Assembly: GCF_014773395.1 (NCBI RefSeq)
Contig: NZ_JACXAF010000001.1
Coordinates: forward strand, 310,001-374,000
From: Neiella litorisoli
GTDB lineage: Bacteria > Pseudomonadota > Gammaproteobacteria > Enterobacterales > Neiellaceae
DNA length: 64,000 nt
Direction of reading: 5' to 3'
A program made the translations under genes and the position numbers. Numbering within the stretch: position 1 is the stretch's first letter; each line of letters begins with the position of its first letter. The notes beneath the pieces were generated by a model, which saw only the letters and a program-made list of their open reading frames with translations, was not told where the DNA came from and made no database searches. Shown here in pieces: positions 28,016 to 37,226 of this stretch.

Positions 28016-29446
28016 ATGCTGAAAACCAAAGAAAAAGTTGCCTATGGGCTAGGTGACACAGCCAGTAACTTTATTTTCGCCATCGTGATGTCATTCATCA
28101 CTTATTTCTATACTGATGTCTTTGGCATTTCAGCAGCAGTGGTCGGCACCATGTTTTTGGTGGTACGTATTATTGATGCCGTCACCGACCCATTGATGGG
28201 CGCGTTTGCCGACAAGACCGAAACCCGCTGGGGTCGCTATCGTCCTTACTTAGTGTGGCTCGCAGTGCCGTTCGCTATTATCAGCGTGCTGGCATTTACC
28301 ACCCCAGATTTATCGCCAACCAATAAAGTGCTGTACGCCTACGTCACCTACATTCTGTTGATGCTGGCCTACACCGCGATCAATATTCCTTATTCAGCGC
28401 TCGGTGGTGTCCTTACTGACGATCCCAAAGAGCGGGTGTCGGTGCAAAGCTACCGCTTTGTGTTCGGCATGATCGGCGGCTTTATCGTCACCTCGCTGAC
28501 GCTACCATTGGTCGAATACTTTGGTAATGGCGACGAAGCGAAAGGCTTCCAGTACACCATGGCGACCATGAGTGTGGTTGGTATTGTGCTGTTTTTGCTG
28601 TGCTTCGCCGGTACCAAAGAGCGGGTATCACCACCGAAAGACCAGCAAATTAACTTCCGCACAGCGATGCGCTCGCTGTGGCAAAACGACCAGTGGCGGA
28701 TCCTCTGCATCGCGGCCATTTTATTACTCACCGGTATGGTGATCCGCGGCACGCTCGCCATCTACTATGTCAAGAATTACCTCGATGTCAGCTCAGTGAT
28801 GCACTATCTCGACTACGGCTTCATTAAGTTGTTTGTTGGCGACAGCTACGTTGGTTTGTCTGATGCCGAAGCGTTGGAGAAAATGGTCCCCATGCTGATC
28901 ACCATATTCCTCACCATCGGTATGGTCGGCAATATCATCGGTAGCTTTGTTGCCCAGCATGTCACCAAGCGAATTGATAAAGTCAAAGCCTACGTCGGCT
29001 TACAATTTATCGCAGCAATCATTTGCGGACTGAGCTTCTTTGTTGCTCCCGAGCAAGTCGAAACGGCAATTTTCATGAATTTCATTTACTGCTTCTTCCT
29101 ACAAATGGCAACGCCAATGTTGTGGGCCAAAATGGCTGACACCATTGATTACGGTCATTTGAAAACAGGCATGCGAGTCACCGGTTTGGTTTATTCAACC
29201 GTGGTGTTCTTCATCAAATTGGGAGTCGCATTAGGTGGTGCAATTGCGGCCTGGCTGTTGGCTTACTATGGCTACAATGCCGATTTAACCACTCAGGCAG
29301 CAGATACCGTCGATGGCATCTTATTCACCTTCACCGTATGGCCAGCAATCTCTTGCTTAATTGTTGCCTTCGTCATGCGCTGGTATAAGTTGAACGACAA
29401 AAAGGTTGAACAAGTCCATCAACAACTACAAGCAGGTACGTGTTAA
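28016..29446 (+). CDS. GPH-family glycoside:cation symporter
   Basis: 476 residues with 12 predicted helices. The glycoside-pentoside-hexuronide family signature is clear at the start (KEKVAYGLGDTASNFIFAIV, DAVTDPLMGAFADKTETRWGRYRPYL). It should import an oligosaccharide together with Na+ or H+ across the inner membrane. Given its neighbours, beta-glucan oligosaccharides are the best guess, delivered to the cytoplasmic phosphorylase. An operator lies at 27938, and the LacI gene follows 67 bases downstream. Confidence 0.9.
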   Translation: MLKTKEKVAYGLGDTASNFIFAIVMSFITYFYTDVFGISAAVVGTMFLVVRIIDAVTDPLMGAFADKTETRWGRYRPYLVWLAVPFAIISVLAFTTPDLSPTNKVLYAYVTYILLMLAYTAINIPYSALGGVLTDDPKERVSVQSYRFVFGMIGGFIVTSLTLPLVEYFGNGDEAKGFQYTMATMSVVGIVLFLLCFAGTKERVSPPKDQQINFRTAMRSLWQNDQWRILCIAAILLLTGMVIRGTLAIYYVKNYLDVSSVMHYLDYGFIKLFVGDSYVGLSDAEALEKMVPMLITIFLTIGMVGNIIGSFVAQHVTKRIDKVKAYVGLQFIAAIICGLSFFVAPEQVETAIFMNFIYCFFLQMATPMLWAKMADTIDYGHLKTGMRVTGLVYSTVVFFIKLGVALGGAIAAWLLAYYGYNADLTTQAADTVDGILFTFTVWPAISCLIVAFVMRWYKLNDKKVEQVHQQLQAGTC

Positions 29447-29513
29447 TTCTGTGCCGCTCATCGTGTAAGATGGGCGGCGTTTTCAAGAATTTACCAAAAC
29501 CAACGGACTGATC

Positions 29514-30521
29514 ATGGCGACGATATACGAAGTATCCAAGCTCGCTGGTGTGTCACTGGCAACAGTGTCCCGCGTGATGAACCAGAATGCTTATGTGACC
29601 GATGCAACCAAGCAGAAAGTGCTGGATGCAATGAAAGAGCTGAATTACCGCCCAAATTCGGCAGCGCAGTCTTTGGCACTGAACCGTAGCGACAGCGTTG
29701 GTGTACTGGTTGCCGAACTCGACGGCCCGTTCTACGGACCAGTCATGGCTGGGGTCGAATCTGAGCTAAGAAAAGCCGGCAAGCACGTCATTATTGCCGC
29801 CGGCCACGATGATGAAGAGACCGAAAAAGAAGGGGTCGAATTTCTCATTGGCCGCGGCTGTGATGCCCTGATTCTGTTGGCAGAAACTCTGCCCAATGAA
29901 TACCTAATTGAGCTGTCCAAGCGCGACACCCCGTTCGTCATGCTCAACCGTTCCACCAAAACACTCGAATCTCAATGCATCACCCTGGATAACCAACTCG
30001 GTGGCTACCTGGCGACCAAACTGCTGATCGAGCAAGGTCACCGCGACATTGCCTATATCTCCGGACCACTGTGGAAGCACGATGCCGAAGACCGCTTTGC
30101 CGGCCACAAACAGGCCATGGAAGAGGCCGGTATTGAAGTCGACCCAGCATTGCTATTCGAATCCGATTACCGTGAAGCTGGTGGTAGTAGCGGCTTTTTA
30201 CAGCTACTCAATAGTGGCCGTAAGTTCACCGCACTGGCCTGCGCCAATGATGAAATGGCCTCTGGCGCGATGATTAGTGCCGTGCAAAAAGGCATTCGCA
30301 TTCCAGATGACTTATCCATCGTCGGCTTCGATAACGTCCATTACGCTCGGCTGTTAACGCCATCGCTGACCACTGTCGAATTCCCAATCAATGAGATGGG
30401 TAAGATGGCAGCACGCTGGGTGCTGAAAAACGCCTACGGTAAAACTAAGTTGTCGTACAACAACTACTTTTCGCCAAAACTCATTCAGCGCCACTCCACC
30501 AAACCACCTGCCAGCAAGTAA
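29514..30521 (+). CDS. LacI-family transcriptional regulator
   Basis: 335 residues. N-terminal LacI helix-turn-helix (TIYEVSKLAGVSLATVSRVM) and hinge, then a periplasmic-binding-fold effector domain (about 60-330; DSVGVLVAELDGPFYGPVMAG, SIVGFDNVHYARLLTPSLTTV). It probably represses the surrounding glucan genes until a glucan-derived sugar binds. Operators of the LacI type occur upstream of four nearby genes. No operator is obvious in its own 67-base leader. Confidence 0.93.
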   Translation: MATIYEVSKLAGVSLATVSRVMNQNAYVTDATKQKVLDAMKELNYRPNSAAQSLALNRSDSVGVLVAELDGPFYGPVMAGVESELRKAGKHVIIAAGHDDEETEKEGVEFLIGRGCDALILLAETLPNEYLIELSKRDTPFVMLNRSTKTLESQCITLDNQLGGYLATKLLIEQGHRDIAYISGPLWKHDAEDRFAGHKQAMEEAGIEVDPALLFESDYREAGGSSGFLQLLNSGRKFTALACANDEMASGAMISAVQKGIRIPDDLSIVGFDNVHYARLLTPSLTTVEFPINEMGKMAARWVLKNAYGKTKLSYNNYFSPKLIQRHSTKPPASK

Positions 30522-30569
30522 CCCCAGCAAACAAGCTGGGGCTCTGCTGAGCTGTTCCTTTTTTCATCA

Positions 30570-30583
30570 TGTAAGCGCTTACG
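30570..30583. promoter_or_regulatory. LacI-type operator 1 upstream of the GH16 lipoprotein gene
   Basis: TGTAAGCGCTTACG, 13 of 14 positions, 110 bases upstream of a second site. The pair might allow DNA looping. Confidence 0.8.
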
Positions 30584-30679
30584 TGAGCAAGATCTCAATT
30601 CTTTAATCTCTACTGCGATCCAGATCGTACAAACAAGCAACTGACCGTGACCAAAGAACCAAGAGAGGCATATGCTTTA

Positions 30680-30693
30680 CGTAAGCGCTTACA
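30680..30693. promoter_or_regulatory. LacI-type operator 2 upstream of the GH16 lipoprotein gene
   Basis: CGTAAGCGCTTACA, 13 of 14 positions, 100 bases before the start of the GH16 gene. Confidence 0.8.
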
Positions 30694-30792
30694 TAAATGC
30701 AGCAAAACAGCAAAAGGTCGATTACATGACAAGCGGCGCGAAACACACCCCAATTTCGAGCAACGATTGAAAAGAATCACACGGAGATACGG

Positions 30793-33414
30793 ATGAAAAC
30801 CATTCATTTATTACCGCTCGCCGTAGCGGTATCCGTCGGTTTATCAGGCTGTGGTGGCAGTGATAATGTCACCAAAAAAGTTGACGAACCCCCAATGATA
30901 GAGCCAGGCGGATGGACCCTCGCTTGGGCAGACGAATTTGATGGCAACGCCATCGATATGAACAACTGGGAGCACGAAGTAAACTGCAGTGGTGGTGGCA
31001 ACCAAGAACGCCAATGCTACACAGATGACTCAGCAAACTCCTACATTGACAACGGCGTGCTGAAAATCGTTGCGCTGCCAGCAGAAGGCCTTGATGGCGG
31101 CAAAGAGTACACCTCTGCTCGTCTCCGCACCATCAACAAAGTCGACTTCACCTACGGCCGTGTTGAAATTCGCGCTAAGGTTCCAACCGGTCAAGGCTCA
31201 TGGCCTGCGGCTTGGATGTTACCAACCGACAATGTCTACGGCGGTTGGCCAACCTCCGGCGAAATCGACATTATGGAAACCGTCAACATTGGCGTGCCAT
31301 TAGCAGATGGCGGTGTTGAATCAACCATTCACGGTACCTTGCACTATGGCAAACAATGGCCGGGTAACGAAAACAGTGGTAAATCCTACCTGTTGCCTGA
31401 TGGCAGCACCCCAGCAGATGACTTCCACACTTATGCCATTGAGTGGGAAGAAGGCGAAATTCGCTGGTATGTCGATGGCGTCCACTACGTCACTCAGCGT
31501 CAATCCGAAGTCGAATACAACACCTCGGGCGATGCCGTTGGCTTGATCCACAAAGGCTGGTTCACCCAAATCGACGACGAGATTGTCTGGGATTCACGAC
31601 CATTCGATCAGGACTTCCACATTCTGTTGAACTTCGCGGTGGGCGGCAGCTGGCCTGAAAACGTCAACCAAGGTGGCGTCGATCCAACGGCATTCCACGC
31701 CGACAACGCCTACGAAATTGACTATGTTCGTGTGTACAAGTGTGAAACCGCTTCCTTAGATGGTACCGGCTGCGGCACTTTCGATTTTGGCTACCACTTC
31801 CCAGTTGAAGAGGGCGGCACCCTAATCGAAGGCAAAGCGCCAGTACCAGTGCCTCCATCATCTGGCATTCCGCAAGATCTCACCATCTTTGACGAAGAAG
31901 AAAATGCAAATTGGCCGGCATGGGCTGATGGTCAGTCTGATCCAGCCATCGTTGATGACGAAGACGGTGACTACGGCAAAGCAGTTGAATTCAATATTGT
32001 CGGCAACCAAGTAGCTGGCTTCAACACCCGCATTGCTGAAGAAAGCAAACCATTTGATGCATCACCAATCAAAGATGTTGGCGACCTTGAATTTGACCTC
32101 AAGATTGTCCGTCAGCCACTGGCTGGGCCAACCAACTGGTACGTGAAAGTTGAGCAAAATGGCGGCAGCCAAGGCGGCGGTACCGATGGCGAAGTCACCA
32201 TCACGCCACCAGCAGAGCTGGATACTTGGGTCCACTACAGCATTCCACTGAAAAACCTCAGCGGTCTTGACCACAATGGTATTGACGTGGTGATGCTGTT
32301 CCCAACTTGGGGCCAAGGTCAGGGCGCTATCTATCGCATGGATAATGTTGAATTCACCGGTGCTGACAAAGTAGGTGACGGCAACGATCCAGGCGGCGAG
32401 TTCGTCATGCTGAGCACTGATGGTCCTGCTGACGGGCTTTCGTTGAACGGCTACGATGGTAATGACAACCCAGACAACAACGCCATTGTTGATGGCGTCC
32501 TGCAAGTTCGTATCAATGGTGCCGGTAACGCTTACCTAGAGTCGGCAGAAGCACTAGATTACACCGAGTATCTGACTTGGGATCTGGTCTTCGACCTGAA
32601 AGTAAACAGCTTGGGCAGCAACGAAGACGTTTACGTCAAGTTCGATAGCGGCTGGCCGGCAGTGAGTGATATTAAGCTGGCAGAAACATCAACTGGTCTG
32701 CAAGACGATGGTGAGTGGCATACATACACCATTAGCGTCAGCGAGTTGCTGGATGGCACCAACCGCGTCAACGGCAGCGGCCAAGCAATTCCAACCTCAA
32801 TCCTCAACCCAATCGTGTTTGAAGGTGTTGGCGGTGCTGACTTGTCGATTGATGTCCGTGACATCCGCTTGTTCAAAGAAGGTTCAAATGGCGGCGACAA
32901 CGGTGGCGATAACGGCGGTGCCAGTGGCGAACCGATGGTTTGGCTCGGTACCACACTGGCCGATGGCTTCGACCTGACTGGCTACAATGCCGATGCCGAA
33001 GATTCATGGGTGATCACCGATGAAGGCGTATTGGAAGTTGACTTCGCTGGCGGCGGTAACGTCTACTTTGTTGCCCCAGAGCCATTGGATTTGTCGGCGC
33101 AAACCAACTGGTACCTGACCTTTGATGTCAAGATCAACAACCTTGGTGGCGCTTCAGACCTACTGGTTAAAATCGACAGCGGCTGGCCAAATGTTAGTGA
33201 CATGCCACTATCGTTGACGTCGACCGGTTTGATGGATGATGGCGAATGGCACAGTTATTCAATCTTGATGAGCGACCTGCTTGAGCGCCGCAACAGCATC
33301 GACCCATCAGGGATTGCAAACCCAGCAAGCGTGATCAACCCATTCGTGATGGAAGGTGTTGGTACAGATGCCTCATTCGATGTTCGCAATGTTGTTCTAA
33401 CACCAACGCCTTAG
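30793..33414 (+). CDS. Modular GH16 laminarinase-type lipoprotein
   Basis: 873 residues. Lipoprotein signal with lipobox LSGC (Cys20). The GH16 domain (about 35-320) has the catalytic E-x-D-x-x-E motif GEIDIMETV: nucleophile Glu157, Asp159, acid/base Glu162. WPAAWMLP and WYVDGVHY are further family blocks. Three beta-rich modules follow (about 360-520, 535-690, 710-873). The last two are homologous to each other (both with KFDSGWP/KIDSGWP and DDGEWH) and are joined by a Gly/Asn/Asp linker; they are probably carbohydrate-binding. It likely degrades beta-1,3-glucan at the outer membrane surface. Two operators upstream. Confidence 0.93.
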   Translation: MKTIHLLPLAVAVSVGLSGCGGSDNVTKKVDEPPMIEPGGWTLAWADEFDGNAIDMNNWEHEVNCSGGGNQERQCYTDDSANSYIDNGVLKIVALPAEGLDGGKEYTSARLRTINKVDFTYGRVEIRAKVPTGQGSWPAAWMLPTDNVYGGWPTSGEIDIMETVNIGVPLADGGVESTIHGTLHYGKQWPGNENSGKSYLLPDGSTPADDFHTYAIEWEEGEIRWYVDGVHYVTQRQSEVEYNTSGDAVGLIHKGWFTQIDDEIVWDSRPFDQDFHILLNFAVGGSWPENVNQGGVDPTAFHADNAYEIDYVRVYKCETASLDGTGCGTFDFGYHFPVEEGGTLIEGKAPVPVPPSSGIPQDLTIFDEEENANWPAWADGQSDPAIVDDEDGDYGKAVEFNIVGNQVAGFNTRIAEESKPFDASPIKDVGDLEFDLKIVRQPLAGPTNWYVKVEQNGGSQGGGTDGEVTITPPAELDTWVHYSIPLKNLSGLDHNGIDVVMLFPTWGQGQGAIYRMDNVEFTGADKVGDGNDPGGEFVMLSTDGPADGLSLNGYDGNDNPDNNAIVDGVLQVRINGAGNAYLESAEALDYTEYLTWDLVFDLKVNSLGSNEDVYVKFDSGWPAVSDIKLAETSTGLQDDGEWHTYTISVSELLDGTNRVNGSGQAIPTSILNPIVFEGVGGADLSIDVRDIRLFKEGSNGGDNGGDNGGASGEPMVWLGTTLADGFDLTGYNADAEDSWVITDEGVLEVDFAGGGNVYFVAPEPLDLSAQTNWYLTFDVKINNLGGASDLLVKIDSGWPNVSDMPLSLTSTGLMDDGEWHSYSILMSDLLERRNSIDPSGIANPASVINPFVMEGVGTDASFDVRNVVLTPTP

Positions 33415-33444
33415 TAGCAAGTAACAGCAACAACCTTCGTTGAA

Positions 33445-33469
33445 ACGGCTCCTTCGGGAGCCGTTTTTT
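33445..33469 (+). terminator. Intrinsic terminator after the GH16 lipoprotein gene
   Basis: ACGGCTCC-TTCG-GGAGCCGT perfect 8-bp stem with UUCG tetraloop, followed by a T-tract, 31 bases after the stop. Confidence 0.93.
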
Positions 33470-33543
33470 GTCTGCCTACCTTTTCCGCTAGCGGCTGTTA
33501 CCATGTAAGGTATTCACTCGATAACAACAAACCTAGGGATAAG

Positions 33544-34677
33544 GTGATTGAAGTGACTCCTAAACATATCTTCAGCGCACTCCACAATTCACTAACAGCC
33601 GTTCTCATTGTGGCGTTTTTGCAAATGCCAATTGCTGCGATGAATACTGCCGTTGCAGCCGAAGTGGCCGCACAACCTGCCAGCGATAAAGTTTATCGAA
33701 TTGCCACCCGCCATGCGCCGCCATTCAGTGTTCAAACAGAGCAGGGCTGGCAGGGCATCACCATCGAGCTGGTCAAGCGGGTCGCTGACGCCAAACAGCA
33801 TCAAATTGAATTTGTTGATATGAGCATTGATGAAATGCTCGACGCCACCCAAAGCCATCAGGTTGCTGCAGCAGCGGCCGCTCTGACCATCACCGCCGAT
33901 CGTGAAAAACGACTCGATTTTACTCACCCATACCTCACCTCTGGGCTTGGCATTGCGGTGCCACAAAGCGAACAAGTGAGCATCATGGCGGCGGTGAAGC
34001 GCTTTGTATCTGGCGACTTTCTACAGGCGGTTGGCGCCTTATTACTGGTCCTTTCGGTGATCGGTATTTTGCTGTGGTTGGCCGAACGTCGCCACAACAG
34101 CCAGTTTTCCGAGCAACCCATGCGCGGTATTGGCGCTGGCTTGTGGTGGTCAGCCGTCACCATGACCACCGTGGGTTACGGCGACAAAGCACCACAAACC
34201 ACCAGCGGTCGCATCATCGCATTGATTTGGATGTTCGCCAGCATCATCATTATTTCTGGTTTTACCGCCGCAATTGCCACCTCACTCACCGTCAATCAGC
34301 TCGGCCAGTCCATTAATAGCCTCGATGACTTGTATAACAAGCGCGTCATTACCGTCGCCGAAAGTACCAGTGACCAACTGCTGCAAGAAAAGCTGATCCG
34401 CCACCGCACCGTTGCCACCATTGAAGAAGCACTCGCTGCCTTAGCCGATGGTAAAGCCGCCGCCGTGGTCTATGATTTGCCCATCTTGCAATACATGGTG
34501 GCCAATGAGTTCAACGAAGAACTGCGTGTATTGCCGAATATTCTGGTACGCCAAGACTATGGCATCGCCCTGCCGCCTGGCGCGCAGGAACGCGAAACCA
34601 TTAATCAGGAAATTCTCAAAGTGATCAACGAGCCGGAGTGGAATAAAGTGCTGGAAGGTTACTTAGGTAGAAATTGA
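33544..34677 (+). CDS. GluR0-like ligand-gated potassium channel
   Basis: 377 residues from GTG 33544 (AGGGATAAG upstream). A signal/anchor segment is followed by lobe 1 of an SBP_bac_3 domain (YRIATRHAPPFSVQTEQGWQG, about 50-140). Then comes a two-helix channel module with the potassium selectivity filter (SAVTMTTVGYGDKAP), and lobe 2 of the binding domain (RVITVAESTSDQLLQEKL, to the end). A binding domain interrupted by a pore is the layout of prokaryotic ionotropic glutamate receptors such as GluR0. The ligand may be an amino acid but is unknown. The cupin gene starts at its stop codon. Confidence 0.85.
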   Translation: MIEVTPKHIFSALHNSLTAVLIVAFLQMPIAAMNTAVAAEVAAQPASDKVYRIATRHAPPFSVQTEQGWQGITIELVKRVADAKQHQIEFVDMSIDEMLDATQSHQVAAAAAALTITADREKRLDFTHPYLTSGLGIAVPQSEQVSIMAAVKRFVSGDFLQAVGALLLVLSVIGILLWLAERRHNSQFSEQPMRGIGAGLWWSAVTMTTVGYGDKAPQTTSGRIIALIWMFASIIIISGFTAAIATSLTVNQLGQSINSLDDLYNKRVITVAESTSDQLLQEKLIRHRTVATIEEALAALADGKAAAVVYDLPILQYMVANEFNEELRVLPNILVRQDYGIALPPGAQERETINQEILKVINEPEWNKVLEGYLGRN

Positions 34678-35162
34678 TGACTAAACCCCCAGTGTTGAGT
34701 GCCGAGCAATACCATCAAACCGATGCACCAACTTATGCCGGTCAAACTGATGGCAGCCATAAGCAAAGCGCATTGATGGCTAGAGTGCGTTACCAGCCGG
34801 CTCATCACAATCCGGACGCGCCAGCCGCGCAACAAGGGCAGGGTGAAACACTGGGCACTTGGATATTCAATGAAGAAGCCAACAAAGCCGAGGGGCTACT
34901 TGCCAGCAACATCCAATTAATGATGGACAGCACACTCGCGCCCCACGCAACCATCGGCTTGCATCAACACCAAGACACAGAAGAAATCTATTACTTGCTT
35001 GAAGGCCAACTCAGCATCGAACTGCATCGCGCCGGCGAGCCCGCCAAAACGCTGCAACTTCATCCTGGTGATGCCCACTTAATTCGCCCCAGCGAAAGCC
35101 ACTTTGTCCAAGCCGGCGCCGATGGTGCTCGCATCATTGTTGTTGCCGCTAAAGCCACATGA
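34677..35162 (+). CDS. Cupin-domain protein
   Basis: 161 residues from ATG 34677, which overlaps the channel stop (TGATG). A TTG three bases earlier is in frame but less likely. The cupin barrel carries metal ligands in GLHQHQDTEEIYYLLEGQ (His-x-His and Glu) and in HPGDAHLIRPSESHF. Many such proteins are sugar- or amino-acid-related isomerases, dioxygenases or sensors; no activity can be assigned. Translationally coupled to both neighbours. Confidence 0.8.
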   Translation: MTKPPVLSAEQYHQTDAPTYAGQTDGSHKQSALMARVRYQPAHHNPDAPAAQQGQGETLGTWIFNEEANKAEGLLASNIQLMMDSTLAPHATIGLHQHQDTEEIYYLLEGQLSIELHRAGEPAKTLQLHPGDAHLIRPSESHFVQAGADGARIIVVAAKAT

Positions 35163-36055
35163 GCCGGATTCGCAATGCCGCTATCATCGGCAGCCACTGG
35201 GGCTTAGTGCATTTGCCACCCCTGCAATCGCTCGGCATCAAAGTTACGGCGCTGGTCAGCCACGATCTGCAACAAGCTCAAGCCGTTGCCGCCGAGCACC
35301 AGATCCCCCTAGTCACCGACCAAGCAACTGCCATCGGTCAGCCCGATTTGGTCATTGTTGCCACCCCCGCCGTCACTCACGCCGAGATCATCCGTGCTTT
35401 TCCACACAGCCATATCTTTTGTGAAAAGCCAGTTGTTGGCCCCTATGGCAATCCGGCCGAGTTGCCCCACTGGGCCGACCGAGTACTGATCAACTACGCC
35501 TTTAGTCAGCTCGACTCAAGTCGCTGCATCATGGCGCAACAACTCACCCCGCGCCATATCAAGCTGCACTCTCGGGTGAATCTTTCAGGTTTTGATTTTG
35601 ATGCTCGCCAGTGGTTCTTTGAAGTCACTAGCCACCCTTTGTCATGGTTACTGCACTGGCTGGGCGAACCAACATTAGATCGCCGCCACCTCGATAACCA
35701 CCACATCCAGCTCCAGTTGCAGTGCGGAACAACCGACATTGACATTGATTTTGCCGTTGCCGGAGAGGCCGGTATTTACCACCGATTCGAGATCAACTGC
35801 GAACAAGGTTTAGTGGAATTGGCCGGTTGTTATCAGCCCGGCTCACCGTGGCGCTTTGAGCCGGTATTGCACAATCAGCAAGCATTGAATCAGGGCGAAT
35901 TTATCAGCAGCGACTGCTGGCTCAGAGCCAACCAACGGTCGCTGGAATTGGCCATCCGCCACTTTAATGGCGAACTGACCATGACCGAAGTAGAACGGTT
36001 GGGCGCTTTTTCCGTTGCCAAGGCTCTGGCTATCGAAGGCTTATTTGAATCATAA
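35159..36055 (+). CDS. Gfo/Idh/MocA-like oxidoreductase
   Basis: 298 residues overlapping the cupin gene by 4 bases (ATGA). The N-terminal Rossmann-like part (NAAIIGSHWGLVHLPPLQSL) lacks the canonical G-x-G-x-x-G and has GSHWG instead. The family Glu-Lys-Pro motif is present (FCEKPVVGP). The C-terminal part is shorter than in typical 340-residue members. It probably oxidises or reduces a sugar or cyclitol-like compound with NAD(P), but the altered dinucleotide loop leaves activity open. Confidence 0.7.
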   Translation: MSRIRNAAIIGSHWGLVHLPPLQSLGIKVTALVSHDLQQAQAVAAEHQIPLVTDQATAIGQPDLVIVATPAVTHAEIIRAFPHSHIFCEKPVVGPYGNPAELPHWADRVLINYAFSQLDSSRCIMAQQLTPRHIKLHSRVNLSGFDFDARQWFFEVTSHPLSWLLHWLGEPTLDRRHLDNHHIQLQLQCGTTDIDIDFAVAGEAGIYHRFEINCEQGLVELAGCYQPGSPWRFEPVLHNQQALNQGEFISSDCWLRANQRSLELAIRHFNGELTMTEVERLGAFSVAKALAIEGLFES

Positions 36056-36190
36056 GAGCGAAACCACCAACTAACACCAATGTAGGCTTTATCCTTTGAT
36101 CAACAACGCATAACGACTCGCCGACCTTACTCAGCAAAGTGACTTAGCACTATACTTATCCAGACCAACAGCTTATTAGAGCGATCTAAT

Positions 36191-37222
36191 ATGAAGGTCT
36201 CACCCTATCTCGCCATGCTAGCCTGCGGCATCAACTTTTACGCTGCTGCAGCGACTGTCGAATTGTACATTTGGGAGGAATACTTAGCGCCCGAGGTCAT
36301 CGAAGCTTTCACCGAAGAAAGCGGTCACACCGTTCATCAAACTTATTTTAATGATGAAGACGTACGCGACGGCGTCATTACCAGTGGTCGAGCGAAGGCC
36401 TATGATCTCATCATGATTAATGGTGCCAGTCTGCGCCAACTGGCCTCCCATAACTACCTAAAATCGCTCGCCACCACCACTGCAAACTACCAAGGTCATT
36501 ATGACCAGCGCTGGCTTGAACTGTGCTCAACCCATGGCCTGCCATACAGCTGGGGCACGCTGGGCATTGTCTATCGGGAGTCGGTGTCTGCAACCCCAAT
36601 TACCTCATGGCGGCAACTGTTTGAGCCACCGCCAGAGCACAGCGGCCATATCGCCATGTACATGGACACCATTGACACCGTCGGCAGCGCCTTGCTGGCA
36701 CTGCAGCAAGATCCATTAACCGGCGATCAACAAGCGCTCAAACAGGCCTATGAGCTACTCATCGCCCAGCGGACCCACGTCAAAGCCTATCAATATGGCT
36801 ATGACTACACCCTTCAACATAAACAAGACAGCGATATCACCATGTCGCTGGGCTATTCCGACGACCAGTACGTCATGGCAGAAGCAACAGGCCAGCAAGA
36901 CTGGGTTTACACGGTTCCTAAAGAGGGCACTTTGTTATGGGCTGAGTGTCTCGCCGCGCCAGCTGAAAAACCGTTGAGTGAGGCAACCATCGCCTTTCTC
37001 GAATTTATATCGCGTCCGGATATAGCCGCGCTCAACGCCGAGTCCCTGTGGTTTTCAACGCCGAATAAAGCTGCGCTGGCGTTGACCTCTGCAGAGTACC
37101 AGCAGGATACCAATTTGTTTCCGGCCGCCGCCCTGATGAAAAACAGCCGAACTTACCGATCTCTGGAGCCAGACGCCATGAATACACGCTCGCGCATCAT
37201 GGCATTTTTGGAGAACCAATAA
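36191..37222 (+). CDS. NspS/PotD-like periplasmic polyamine-binding protein
   Basis: 343 residues with signal peptide (to about AAAA, residue 22). It has the PotD family fold, beginning VELYIWEEYLAPEVIEAFTEESGH and including AYDLIMINGASL. No potABC permease genes are adjacent. The next gene, 4 bases on, encodes a membrane GGDEF-EAL protein of nearly MbaA length. This is the nspS-mbaA arrangement of Vibrio cholerae, in which NspS reports norspermidine or spermidine to MbaA. By analogy it acts as a sensor and not as an uptake protein. ATG start; the upstream region has a TATACT box near 36150. Confidence 0.8.
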   Translation: MKVSPYLAMLACGINFYAAAATVELYIWEEYLAPEVIEAFTEESGHTVHQTYFNDEDVRDGVITSGRAKAYDLIMINGASLRQLASHNYLKSLATTTANYQGHYDQRWLELCSTHGLPYSWGTLGIVYRESVSATPITSWRQLFEPPPEHSGHIAMYMDTIDTVGSALLALQQDPLTGDQQALKQAYELLIAQRTHVKAYQYGYDYTLQHKQDSDITMSLGYSDDQYVMAEATGQQDWVYTVPKEGTLLWAECLAAPAEKPLSEATIAFLEFISRPDIAALNAESLWFSTPNKAALALTSAEYQQDTNLFPAAALMKNSRTYRSLEPDAMNTRSRIMAFLENQ

Positions 37223-37226
37223 GCTC

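Noticed and set aside
36191-37222. Spermidine/putrescine uptake system
   Set aside because: No permease or ATPase genes are adjacent; the GGDEF-EAL neighbour fits a sensing role better.
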